Position numbers and translations under genes: made by a program. A stretch of 64,000 bases of DNA from Bacilliculturomica massiliensis (GTDB lineage: Bacteria > Bacillota > Clostridia > Peptostreptococcales > Anaerovoracaceae). The stretch's first letter is position 1. Every line of letters starts with the position of its first letter. Below, one piece after another: positions 8,303 to 16,222 of this stretch. The DNA is taken from assembly GCF_900605495.1 (NCBI RefSeq), contig NZ_LR027601.1, forward strand, positions 1 through 64,000, given 5' to 3'. Below the pieces are notes generated by a model. The model was not told where the DNA came from. It did no database searches and worked only from the letters and a program-made list of their open reading frames with translations.

Positions 8303-9055
8303 CTAAACCAGTTGGAATTTTTTCTTCAAAAAGGTTTCGTTAAGAAGATGATTCGTCTCGAATTCACCATTATAAAAGACGGCCCAATTGTTGAAAACAC
8401 AGGGAAGATCTTTTGCCTTTTCCAAGGTATCTACGGCGATGAGATTTAACGGGATGTTTTTTTCATGGCAGAATTCCCGTACCTGTTCAATACAGTTGGG
8501 AATATACGGGCATTGCAAGCCGTAATAGATCGTCAGTTCTTTGCTCTGGATCTTCATTTCTTTCGCCTTATCAGAAAAGCGGGGCGTTTCACCGTGAAAA
8601 GACAGAGCCAATAGCTCGTATTCATTTCCGGCTGTGTCCACCACTTCGAAACCGTATTTGAGCAGAAATTTCTTATCTGACAGAAACGGCTTTTTCTTTT
8701 TTGAGCTGAGAATGCAGACTCCTGCTTTTCCTCTTTCTTTTGCATCGTTAATGCAATAATCCATGAGGGATCCTGCATATCCTTTTCCCTTGAAAGAGCC
8801 GGACACCCAGAGACAATAAATATACAAATAATGATCTCCATGAACAGGCACCCATGCTGTTTCCAAAGGGGCGTATTCAATGAAGACTTTTCCTTTTTCG
8901 TCAAGTTTGCGGAAAATATGTCCCTCCGCCATCCGTTCTTTCAACCATTGCTTTTTCACGGACACTCCGGCCTGATGCTTTTTGTCTGCGATGGCACAGC
9001 ATAAATGTTCATTTTCTATGTTGCACTCTGTTAAGTTTATAAATCGTTCGCTCAT
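8303..9055 (-). CDS. GNAT N-acetyltransferase with YoaP-like C-terminal domain
   Basis: A 250-residue two-domain protein. Residues about 1-155 form a GNAT domain with the acetyl-CoA loop pattern VSGSFKGKGYAGSLMDYC. Residues about 165-250 match the YoaP-like domain that often follows it (YYGLQCPYIPNCIEQVREFC). Substrate unknown. The ATG at 9055 is chosen over one further upstream because GGAGGAAAAAAAT precedes it. It lies directly downstream of the WYL regulator on the same strand, and a copy of the palindrome found at the regulator promoter overlaps its own promoter, so the WYL protein is the likely regulator. Confidence 0.78.
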   Translation of the reverse strand: MSERFINLTECNIENEHLCCAIADKKHQAGVSVKKQWLKERMAEGHIFRKLDEKGKVFIEYAPLETAWVPVHGDHYLYIYCLWVSGSFKGKGYAGSLMDYCINDAKERGKAGVCILSSKKKKPFLSDKKFLLKYGFEVVDTAGNEYELLALSFHGETPRFSDKAKEMKIQSKELTIYYGLQCPYIPNCIEQVREFCHEKNIPLNLIAVDTLEKAKDLPCVFNNWAVFYNGEFETNHLLNETFLKKKFQLV

Positions 9056-9097
9056 ATTTTTTTCCTCCATAGGTTTATGGTACATGTGGGGATCGTT

Positions 9098-9132
9098 ATT
9101 ATAGCGGGCGGACCCTGACGTCTTATGTCAGG
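9098..9132 (-). promoter_or_regulatory. Promoter and WYL-type operator of the GNAT gene
   Basis: A consensus -10 (TATAAT, bases 9103-9098 on the minus strand) has no good -35. Instead an inverted repeat CCTGAC-N7-GTCAGG (9114-9132) covers the -35 region. The same arms and the same 7-base spacing occur at 10132-10152. A consensus -10 with a poor -35 fits activation, but this is inference. Confidence 0.55.
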
Positions 9133-10096
9133 TCTGCCGTCTGGTCTGAAGCCGGCCGGCGCTGATGTCTGAGCTGCTCAGGGGAGTGTGTTCCTGGGAG
9201 CCGGCGGCGTTTTTTTCGTATATCATCTTTGCTTCATCGGCTAGGATCTTTCGCAGATAGGCAGGCGCGATGACTTTGACTTTTGCGCCGAAAGAAAGGA
9301 GATAACCGATCAGCCAATCGTCTTCCGGCATTTCCGACGAAACGATGAGGCCGCCGTTTTCCGCTTCTTCTATCTCGCTGGCGTCAAATTCATCATAGAC
9401 GCGATATGCCATTTCTTGTGGAAAGCAGAGAGTTATTCTGTTGTAGTCCGGCTGCGGCGATTCTTCTGAAGCTGGATATTCGATCGGTGCAAATTCCTCT
9501 GATAATAATTCCAGTCCAATAATGCGGTTGAATTTGAAGATGCGAAAATCCGACCGATCCACGCAGTATGCCTTTATATACCACTCTTTTGCCTTAAACA
9601 TCATTTTAAGCGCATAGATCGTTCTCCGGCTTTTTTCACCATTGGAATTTACGTATACGATACGCACCGCTTTATGGGAGATAACAGCAGTTTTCAGCTG
9701 ATCAAAGGCAGCGTCGTTTTGAGTTTTCGTTCCCCAACGAGAAAAATCCACTTCAAACCAGTTGTCGGAACGGATATGAAAAAGAGCAGACAGTTTTGTG
9801 AGCATTTCTCTTTCGTAAGCGCTGTTTACAAGAGATACGCTTTGCAGAGCCGCCAAAATGTCCTGTTTCTCCTTATCCGAAAAAAGGGCTCTGTCTAAAA
9901 CGTAATTGTCGAGTATTTGTATCCCGCCGTTTCTTCCCGACGACGCGTAGATCGGAATACCCAGGCTGCTGATCACATCGATATCGCGATAGATCGTCCG
10001 CACGGATACTTCAAATTTATCCGCTAATTCAGGAGCTGTTACGCGCCCGCGCTCTAAAATATAATATACGATCTTGAACAATCTGCTTTCTTTCAA
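9128..10096 (-). CDS. WYL-domain transcriptional regulator with N-terminal HTH
   Basis: A 322-residue DeoR/YafY-type regulator. Residues 1-60 form the winged helix-turn-helix (VSVRTIYRDIDVISSLG), residues about 130-215 the WYL ligand-sensing domain with the EWYIKAYC signature, and a WCX-like C-terminal domain follows. The last 25 residues are low-complexity. The start is TTG at 10096, supported by a full GGAGGTGATT site. It sits between the GNAT-YoaP gene, which it probably controls together with itself, and the divergently oriented three-gene island. Confidence 0.85.
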   Translation of the reverse strand: MKESRLFKIVYYILERGRVTAPELADKFEVSVRTIYRDIDVISSLGIPIYASSGRNGGIQILDNYVLDRALFSDKEKQDILAALQSVSLVNSAYEREMLTKLSALFHIRSDNWFEVDFSRWGTKTQNDAAFDQLKTAVISHKAVRIVYVNSNGEKSRRTIYALKMMFKAKEWYIKAYCVDRSDFRIFKFNRIIGLELLSEEFAPIEYPASEESPQPDYNRITLCFPQEMAYRVYDEFDASEIEEAENGGLIVSSEMPEDDWLIGYLLSFGAKVKVIAPAYLRKILADEAKMIYEKNAAGSQEHTPLSSSDISAGRLQTRRQT

Positions 10097-10121
10097 AGAA
10101 TCACCTCCATGTTACGATCAT

Positions 10122-10152
10122 AGTATATAAACCCTGACAAGTGACGTCAAGG
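10122..10152 (-). promoter_or_regulatory. WYL regulator promoter with overlapping operator
   Basis: On the minus strand TTGACG (10150-10145), a 17-base spacer and TATACT (10127-10122) form a good sigma-A promoter. The inverted repeat CCCTGAC-N7-GTCAAGG (10132-10152) covers the -35 and spacer, as expected for autoregulation. Confidence 0.7.
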
Positions 10153-10269
10153 TTTGCATATGTGCTATATCATTCTGGTCAATTCAAGTTTAACGCTGTG
10201 AAAGTATACGAATATTTGTAAAAATAAATAAAAAAACTGGGAATAATGACGAAATGTGTATGATTTCTA

Positions 10270-10302
10270 TGATATAATAATATAAGCACTCTGTTGTGAG
10301 TG
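10270..10302 (+). promoter_or_regulatory. Extended -10 promoter of the three-gene island
   Basis: TGATATAAT at 10270-10278 is an extended -10 element. There is no good -35 at 17 bases. A small hairpin (CACTC-N6-GAGTG, about 10287-10302) would lie at the start of a roughly 110-base leader before the first gene. The surrounding 200 bases are strongly AT-rich. Confidence 0.5.
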
Positions 10303-10395
10303 GCATCAAGGCTGAAAGAGTGGAGACTTCTTCCAAATTGTGAAAAGTTCTGGTCGAATGAAGCAAAAACTATTGGTAAATAAGGAGAGGTAGAA

Positions 10396-11319
10396 ATGGC
10401 AAAGACGATCAAATTCAACCTGATCTGTGATGAAAAGCCTGTTCGCACGATTGAGGATTTACAGAACAATTTTTCCATTGAAGATGTTATTGCGTATTAT
10501 CAGAATGGATTACTGCATCGCTGGTTAGCGGTTAGGGGGTATGGAGAAGAGCTTGAAAAAGTTTCTGCGATCGCACAGGTGGATGCAATGGATATTATTA
10601 AGGAACTTATTAAAATCTTTGACGTAGTCACTGACGAAAAAGATGTTAATAAAAGTATTTATATTCTGGAATATCTCAGAGAAAGGCAAGAGCGATATGA
10701 TTGCTATGAGGAAAAGCGCCGTAAAGTGCAGAGTATAATAAATGATCACATGAACCGGTATCAATATATTGTCAATGAGATCATTGAAAATAAATACGAT
10801 TCATCAAAAATCAAAGCAGCAATCAACGAAATCGTTAAAACTTATCCGAGGGTTCTGCGGCTGAACTACAGAAATCTTTTTTATACTTTTAAAAGCAATA
10901 ACTGCATATTGGCGATTATGTGTTTGCTTATGAACGAAAAATCGCGCGAGTACTATTTGCCCATACAGGAAACGGGGGAAGATGGAGAGGTAACAGAGGA
11001 TATTGAGCATGACGAAGATAAACGTGTCATGTATCGTAACATTTGTATGATGATAAGTGACGAGGAGACTTTGAAAAATGATCTTGAAGACGACTTGTGC
11101 ACCTTTTCCGGTCATACGGATGGGTACTGGAAAGATCTAGAACCAAAGGGGAAGAAGTATATGATTATCAGTATGGACTATGGCGATTATGTGCGTTCCG
11201 CCGGTTTGCAAGGTGGAGATATGGATAGCTCTGATATTAACGAAAGGTTTGTCATTTTGGATGGTATTGATTACAAGAGCAATTCAATTGTCAATACGCT
11301 GCTTTACATGGAGGTATAA
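10396..11319 (+). CDS. Unknown protein, first gene of the three-gene island
   Basis: I cannot name this 307-residue soluble protein. Residues about 3-60 form a compact module (pattern FNLICDEKPVRTIEDL, then FSIEDVIAYYQNGLLHRWL) that I recall from other bacterial proteins of unknown function, including close homologues next to AAA+ genes. The middle is helical and charged (IYILEYLRERQERYDCYEEK). The C-terminal part (GYWKDLEPKGKKYMIISM, then FVILDGIDYKSNS) looks like a separate alpha/beta domain. There is no signal peptide or membrane segment. The ATG follows AAGGAGAGGTAG. The Shine-Dalgarno of the ATPase gene overlaps its last codons, so translation of the two is probably coupled. Base composition is clearly more AT-rich than the flanks, suggesting transfer. 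Confidence 0.8.
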   Translation: MAKTIKFNLICDEKPVRTIEDLQNNFSIEDVIAYYQNGLLHRWLAVRGYGEELEKVSAIAQVDAMDIIKELIKIFDVVTDEKDVNKSIYILEYLRERQERYDCYEEKRRKVQSIINDHMNRYQYIVNEIIENKYDSSKIKAAINEIVKTYPRVLRLNYRNLFYTFKSNNCILAIMCLLMNEKSREYYLPIQETGEDGEVTEDIEHDEDKRVMYRNICMMISDEETLKNDLEDDLCTFSGHTDGYWKDLEPKGKKYMIISMDYGDYVRSAGLQGGDMDSSDINERFVILDGIDYKSNSIVNTLLYMEV

Positions 11320-11320
11320 C

Positions 11321-12817
11321 ATGAAGCGAAGTACAGTGGATATATTGGCATCTTACATTGACGCACTGCATCCAATTATATACATTAACCATTTTGATTT
11401 TCGTATAATAGATGAGGCGATCGCTTGCGTTGGAAAAGACGTAACGTGTGTGGAGTTCAATAATGCTCTTGGCTTGCTGGACTTCAAAACCAAAAGCCCC
11501 ATGAAGGAATGCAGCTTGGAGCAGTTCTTAAAGCTCACGATGGACGATGGTTTCGAAAACGAGACCTTTCTGATTTTGAAAGATGTACATGAAGAGCTGA
11601 AGAACCCGAAGGTTATTGCGCTATTAAAAAGGATTGCGGAAAACAACCTATACAAGGATAATTATAGCTCAGCTGTTTTTATTCAGTCAGAAATCACTGT
11701 CATACCAAGGGAATTGGAAAACTATATCACCGTATTTGATATTCCTCTCCCAACCACAAATGAGATTTTGGACATCATCAATGATTTTACAGCAGACATG
11801 AAGATTTCAGTAGAGGATGAAACAGTAGACGACATTGCACTTTCTTTTAAAGGCCTGAATGAATTTCAAATCAGACAAATACTCAATCTTGCCTATCAGG
11901 ATGGTGGCTGTATTGATAGGGATGATAAGCTGCTCATATTGAAAGAGAAAGAGCAGTTTATCAGGAAGTCCGGAATGCTGGAGATCATTAATTTCACAGA
12001 GACTGTCGATGATATAGGCGGACTGGAGAATCTGAAGGAATGGCTGTATAGAAAAGCAAAGATATTTGCGAATTTAGATAAGGCTATAAAATTTGGTGTG
12101 GATATTCCAAAAGGCATTATGATTATCGGTATGCCTGGTTGTGGAAAGAGTTTGACGGCAAAGGCAACGGCAAGCCTGTTTCAAATCCCGCTGGTAAGGC
12201 TTGATGTGGGTCGGCTTCTCGGTAAATATGTGGGTGAATCAGAAGAAAACATGCGGCGGGCGCTGCAATTATCAGAGGCAATCAGTCCATGTGTATTATG
12301 GGTCGATGAAATCGAGAAGGCATTTGCCGGAATCGGCGGAGAAGGGGGAGGAAACGATGTCACCACTCGTTTGTTCGGTCAGTTTCTGACGTGGATGCAG
12401 GAGAAAGAGAACACTGTATTTATAGTTGCCACAGCAAATGATATTTCCAGAATGCCACCAGAGTTTTTGCGAAAGGGTAGATTTGATGAACTTTTCTTTG
12501 TTGATCTTCCCAATGGTGAGGAGCGGAGAAAAATATTGGACATCCATTTGAAAAAGAGGAATAAGTGGAACAAGTGTATTGATTCGATCGCCCTTATCGA
12601 CGAGACAGAGGGATTCAATGGGGCCGACTTGGAGGCTGTGGTGAAAGAAACCATCGAGAAAGCGTTTATTGAAGGGGAAGTCCATATAACGACAGAGAAT
12701 CTGCTCAATTCGGTAAAGGATACGAAGTCAATATCCAGTACGCTGAAGGATAAGATCGAGGCAATAAAATCTACGATCAGTAAGATAGATATCAAGCCGG
12801 CAAGTAAAAAGAATTGA
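11321..12817 (+). CDS. Ycf46-like AAA+ ATPase, second gene of the island
   Basis: A 498-residue AAA+ protein. The N-terminal half (about 1-200) is a degenerate AAA-like domain of the type seen in cyanobacterial and plastid Ycf46: ILKDVHEELKNPKVIALL aligns with its Walker-B-like segment and VIPRELENYITVFDIPLP with the following strand. The C-terminal half is an intact module: Walker A GMPGCGKS at 270-277, Walker B with D329 and E330 (LWVDEIEKAF), sensor-1 TAND, and arginine-finger region RKGRFDE. No membrane helix or peptidase domain is present, so it is not FtsH. ATG 11321 is supported by GGAGGT overlapping the previous gene's end. It probably remodels one of its two neighbours. Confidence 0.85.
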   Translation: MKRSTVDILASYIDALHPIIYINHFDFRIIDEAIACVGKDVTCVEFNNALGLLDFKTKSPMKECSLEQFLKLTMDDGFENETFLILKDVHEELKNPKVIALLKRIAENNLYKDNYSSAVFIQSEITVIPRELENYITVFDIPLPTTNEILDIINDFTADMKISVEDETVDDIALSFKGLNEFQIRQILNLAYQDGGCIDRDDKLLILKEKEQFIRKSGMLEIINFTETVDDIGGLENLKEWLYRKAKIFANLDKAIKFGVDIPKGIMIIGMPGCGKSLTAKATASLFQIPLVRLDVGRLLGKYVGESEENMRRALQLSEAISPCVLWVDEIEKAFAGIGGEGGGNDVTTRLFGQFLTWMQEKENTVFIVATANDISRMPPEFLRKGRFDELFFVDLPNGEERRKILDIHLKKRNKWNKCIDSIALIDETEGFNGADLEAVVKETIEKAFIEGEVHITTENLLNSVKDTKSISSTLKDKIEAIKSTISKIDIKPASKKN

Positions 12818-12830
12818 AGAGGGAGCCAAT

Positions 12831-14369
12831 ATGGATGAGAAATATGAGCACTTGTTGTTATTGGAAGAAGAGGACTATCCCATACTTATTGAGGATGAGT
12901 GTGCTGAACTCAAACCCGTTATTGCAGACTTTATGCATAGTTGGATTTTGCACAGAGATGAACCGGCAGAGCTTTGGCTTTCTGAAAAACTGCAGGAATA
13001 TCTTCCTGAGAAAGAAAGATCCGAAATTTGTGATATAACAGAAGAAATTATTTCTGCGCTCAAGCGGGATGAGGAGTACCAGACATCCTTGTCAGCAGCG
13101 GTAAGAGACGGGAGAAGCAAGGAAAGCTGGTTTGCATCCCAGGTCGCCCAGGCGACGTCGGCTATGTCTGTACAAGAGTCGGCAAAATACCTTGCAGACC
13201 TGGACGCGACGATTCTGAATGTCAATGGGACAATGTACCGGACGCTGACTACTCAGGCGGGGGCAGTCAGCCAAAATCCCCGCTTGGATGGCTTCATTGC
13301 CGAGCAGTACCATGCGCAGACATTTAATCTAAATGCGGAAGCCACGGGTAGTCCATACAGGGCAAAAGTTCTTGAGCCGAATGGGCATGGTTACAAAAAG
13401 AATTCTGTGGACATCGTGATTTTCGACAAAGCGAATGCCGACAAAGTCGTAAGTCGATATCAGTCAAAATACTGTAAGGATGCAAGAGCGACACAAAAAG
13501 CCTTTGAGTGTGGTGATTACAGGGGACAGCAAAAGCTTGTTCCGGAAGGACAACAAAAATTCATTTCAAAGAGGGCCACGGAGGTTATTGTAGCTCCGGA
13601 TGGCACTAAGAGCAAGCCATTAACAAAAGCGAATGCCGAAAGAATGAGGGACGAGGCGCAGAGCGGTAAGTGGAATGATCTTAACTGGAATGAATATAAA
13701 ACAAAAGACCTTGCAGCTGGAATTGGTAGACAAGTAGGATACGCTGCACTCCAGGGCGCCGCGATCAATATTGGATTTGACGTTGCGGCAAAAATTTGGA
13801 ACGGTGAGGAAATCAAAGGCGAAGAAATCGTAGAATCTGCTTTAAAGGGTGGTGCAGATTTTGGTATAAAGGCTGCCGTTGCAGGCGCGCTGAAAGTTGG
13901 AGTTGAGAAGAATATACTCTCAGTTATTCCAAAGGGCACACCGGCTGGAATAATAGCGAACATTGCCTTTGTTGCGGTAGAAGACGCAAAGGTTATAGGA
14001 CGAATGATGTCCGGAGATTTGTCTTTTAAAGAGGGTATAGAAAAGCTGGAACAAACGACTGTCGCAACGGCCGGCGGGCTTATTGCCATGGGCGGGGGAA
14101 CTGCAATTGGCGCGGCTATTGGCACCTTTGCCGGCCCTGTAGGTGTAGCGGTCGGCGGTTTTGTCGGAGGAACGGTTGGATATATGGCTGGATCAAAGAT
14201 CTGTGAAACCATTACAAAAGGCGCTCAAAAACTACGTAATGGAGTCATTGAGACTGTAAAAAAAGTTGGAACTACAGTATGTGAAACTGGCAAGGCTGTA
14301 GCGGAAGGAGTGAAAGATTTTTGCGGGGGGCTTGTTAGTGGCCTTGCCGGATTTTTTTTCACCTTTTAA
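12831..14369 (+). CDS. Nuclease-like protein with glycine-zipper tail, third gene of the island
   Basis: A 512-residue protein I cannot assign to a named family. Residues 1-110 are acidic and helical. The central part (about 155-260) contains SVDIVIFD with D194 and then YQSKYC with Q211 and K213; the D-x16-QxK arrangement resembles a PD-(D/E)xK nuclease core, by eye only. A charged GDYRGQQKLVPEGQQ segment follows. Residues about 413-456 are a glycine-zipper stretch (GTAIGAAIGTFAG, GGFVGGTVGYMAG) able to enter membranes, followed by amphipathic helices and a hydrophobic C-terminus. There is no signal peptide. Start ATG 12831, 13 bases behind the ATPase stop, has GAGGGAG. It is the most likely effector of the operon. 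Confidence 0.78.
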   Translation: MDEKYEHLLLLEEEDYPILIEDECAELKPVIADFMHSWILHRDEPAELWLSEKLQEYLPEKERSEICDITEEIISALKRDEEYQTSLSAAVRDGRSKESWFASQVAQATSAMSVQESAKYLADLDATILNVNGTMYRTLTTQAGAVSQNPRLDGFIAEQYHAQTFNLNAEATGSPYRAKVLEPNGHGYKKNSVDIVIFDKANADKVVSRYQSKYCKDARATQKAFECGDYRGQQKLVPEGQQKFISKRATEVIVAPDGTKSKPLTKANAERMRDEAQSGKWNDLNWNEYKTKDLAAGIGRQVGYAALQGAAINIGFDVAAKIWNGEEIKGEEIVESALKGGADFGIKAAVAGALKVGVEKNILSVIPKGTPAGIIANIAFVAVEDAKVIGRMMSGDLSFKEGIEKLEQTTVATAGGLIAMGGGTAIGAAIGTFAGPVGVAVGGFVGGTVGYMAGSKICETITKGAQKLRNGVIETVKKVGTTVCETGKAVAEGVKDFCGGLVSGLAGFFFTF

Positions 14370-14392
14370 AGCAAAAAACAAGGCTGCAAAAA

Positions 14393-14437
14393 GGGAGATG
14401 TTTGCATTAGTTTATTTATCCTAATGCGACATCCCCC
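14393..14437 (+). terminator. Hairpin at the end of the three-gene island
   Basis: The arms 14393-14410 and 14421-14437 pair over about 15 bp with one mismatch around a 10-base AT-rich loop. No T run follows, so it may act as a weak or bidirectional terminator, or as an mRNA 3' stabiliser. Confidence 0.5.
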
Positions 14438-14528
14438 TAATCATCGTACGATTCTCTGCCGGCAAATACCTGTTTCACACAGCTGTTTTAAGCTGCCATT
14501 GCTGCTTTTAAATTTATGGTCTTGCGTA

Positions 14529-15071
14529 TTAACCGAAGTATCTCTTCAGCAGACCCTCGAAGGCCTTGCCGTGTCTCGCTTCGTCACGGGCCATTTCGTG
14601 AACGGTGTCGTGGATAGCGTCCAGGTTGGCAGCCTTGGCTCTCTTGGCCAGGTCGAATTTGCCCATGGTAGCGCCGTTCTCAGCGTCGATCCGCATTTCC
14701 AGATTCTTCTTGGTGGAGTCGGTCACGACCTCGCCCAGGAGCTCAGCAAACTTGGAAGCGTGCTCCGCCTCTTCGTAAGCGGCCTTCTCCCAGTACAGGC
14801 CGATCTCGGGGTAGCCCTCTCTGTGGGCGACTCTGGCCATGGCCAGATACATGCCGACCTCGGTGCACTCGCCCTCGAAGTTAGCTCTCAGATCCTTCAT
14901 GATATCTTCGCTGGCGCCCTGCGCAACGCCTACAACATGCTCGGCGGCCCAGGTTCTCTCGCCGGCCTGCTCTACAAACTTATCAGCGGGAACCTTGCAC
15001 TGCGGACATTGTGCCGGCGGCTGCTCGCCTTCAAAGACATAACCACATACGCTGCATACCCATTTTTTCAT
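14529..15071 (-). CDS. Reverse rubrerythrin (NADH peroxidase type)
   Basis: Predicted to reduce hydrogen peroxide in the oxidative-stress defence of an anaerobe. The rubredoxin domain is N-terminal (C6, C9, C22, C25 bind iron), which defines the reverse type found in clostridia. The diiron ferritin-like domain follows, with [15 protein letters not shown] and DEARHGK carrying the ligands. The protein has 180 residues if the second in-frame ATG (15071) is used; this is preferred because GGAGG is 8 bases before it but only 2 before the upstream ATG. It is monocistronic and convergent with the three-gene island. Confidence 0.9.
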   Translation of the reverse strand: MKKWVCSVCGYVFEGEQPPAQCPQCKVPADKFVEQAGERTWAAEHVVGVAQGASEDIMKDLRANFEGECTEVGMYLAMARVAHREGYPEIGLYWEKAAYEEAEHASKFAELLGEVVTDSTKKNLEMRIDAENGATMGKFDLAKRAKAANLDAIHDTVHEMARDEARHGKAFEGLLKRYFG

Positions 15072-15363
15072 TTTCATTTCCTCCGTTTTTCAATCGCTTG
15101 CTTTAACTTAACTTATGTGCAATAACGTGTGTTCATTCTTCTGTTATCAGTCACGGCGCGGGAAGAACGAAACCGGGCCGCCGTATTTCATTTTTGTATT
15201 ATGCCGCGAAGACCGGCAGCGGCGGCCTTACCCGTGGCCGGGCCGTTCTTTTCGCCAGGGCGGGATCGCCGCCCTGCGAGTTGTCCTCGCGTTACGTTTC
15301 TGTTTATACCACCACAGGAAGAGTCTAAACAAAAAAAATCGATTTTTATTTTTAATGCAGGCG

Positions 15364-15410
15364 TTGACAAGTATACTTGGTATGATACAATTGTGGTGCA
15401 AAGTAAACTT
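15364..15410 (+). promoter_or_regulatory. Promoter with paired operator half-repeats for the XRE operon
   Basis: TTGACA (15364-15369), a 16-base spacer and TACAAT (15386-15391) form the promoter. The 10-base palindrome AAGTATACTT (15369-15378) overlaps the -35, and a near copy AAGTAAACTT (15401-15410) lies 32 bases, about three helix turns, downstream; both are followed by GG(T/C)AT. They are the likely binding sites of the XRE protein coded by the second gene. Confidence 0.65.
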
Positions 15411-15435
15411 GGCATACGAATCCGGAGGTATCATT

Positions 15436-15756
15436 ATGGATAGAGAAGAGATCCTGAAAAGAGCGCAAAATGTAAAGAAAAATCAAATGAATGAAATGCA
15501 GGAGTTCATTGAAAGATCAGGATGCAAATATGCGGTGATATTCGGCGGGATCGCCTGTGTCGTTTTAATGATCGCTAAAATAGCCGCGGGAGTATCGTGG
15601 TACGATACTTACTGCATATGGGCGATCATGTCGGGTTCTCTGCATTTGTACACGTGGAAAAAGACGAGGGCCCGATCTGCATTGCGCCTTGCTCTCGCAT
15701 GGCTTGGCGTCGGGATCTTGTTTGGCCTTTGTTATATATTTGAAATTCTGCGATGA
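15436..15756 (+). CDS. DUF6442-like small membrane protein
   Basis: A 106-residue protein beginning MDREEILKRAQNVKKNQMNE, a charged helix, followed by three or four hydrophobic segments (about 32-50, 55-72, 85-104). This is the pattern of small Firmicute membrane proteins (DUF6442 type) that commonly precede an XRE regulator. Function unknown. The ATG follows GGAGGTATC. The stop overlaps the start region of the XRE gene, so the two are translationally linked. Confidence 0.7.
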   Translation: MDREEILKRAQNVKKNQMNEMQEFIERSGCKYAVIFGGIACVVLMIAKIAAGVSWYDTYCIWAIMSGSLHLYTWKKTRARSALRLALAWLGVGILFGLCYIFEILR

Positions 15757-15764
15757 GGTGCGGC

Positions 15765-15986
15765 ATGGATGACGGGTTAGTATTAAAAAACAGGCTGAAG
15801 TCCGCCAGAGCGGAAAAAGGTCTGTCGCAGGCAGAATTAGCGCAGATGGCGGGCGTGTCCCGCAATACCATCAGCTCCATTGAAACGGGGCAGTTTAATC
15901 CCACAGCCAAATTGGCGTTGATCCTGTGCACCGCTCTCGATAAAAAGTTTGAAGATCTGTTTTATTTTTCGATAGACGAAGAATAG
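15765..15986 (+). CDS. Small XRE-family helix-turn-helix regulator
   Basis: A 73-residue single-domain DNA-binding protein of the Cro/XRE type. The helix-turn-helix is about residues 18-40 (LSQAELAQMAGVSRNTISSI), followed by ETGQFNPTAKLALILCTALD, the standard continuation of this family. ATG 15765 is preferred over an ATG at 15753 because GAGGTG precedes it. It probably represses its own operon through the repeats at 15369-15410. Confidence 0.85.
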   Translation: MDDGLVLKNRLKSARAEKGLSQAELAQMAGVSRNTISSIETGQFNPTAKLALILCTALDKKFEDLFYFSIDEE

Positions 15987-16095
15987 TTATGCTGTGCATC
16001 CCGTATGGAAGGATGGCCCGGAGGCCTGTTGCCGGGCTGGGCAGAGTGAAATCAAAATTGGCCCCGGGCGGCTAAGGTAAAATGCCCGGAAAACC

Positions 16096-16125
16096 TTTAC
16101 AATTTTCGGAAAATTGGTATATAAT
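16096..16125 (+). promoter_or_regulatory. Promoter of the liv-type binding protein
   Basis: TTTACA (16096-16101), an 18-base spacer and TATAAT (16120-16125). It gives a leader of about 90 bases before the gene, containing a small GCGGC/GCCGC hairpin near 16190. Confidence 0.7.
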
Positions 16126-16222
16126 CAAGGAGATTAGATTTGCAGGGCACGGTCGCGGCGAAGAGCGGCGGTCATGCCCGAAGGGAGCGGCATAAGCCGC
16201 CTGCGAACAAGGAGGAGAGAAT

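Noticed and set aside
10180-14440. Integrated prophage or transposon
   Set aside because: No integrase, transposase, tRNA target or flanking direct repeat was seen around the AT-rich island, so only transfer in general is proposed.
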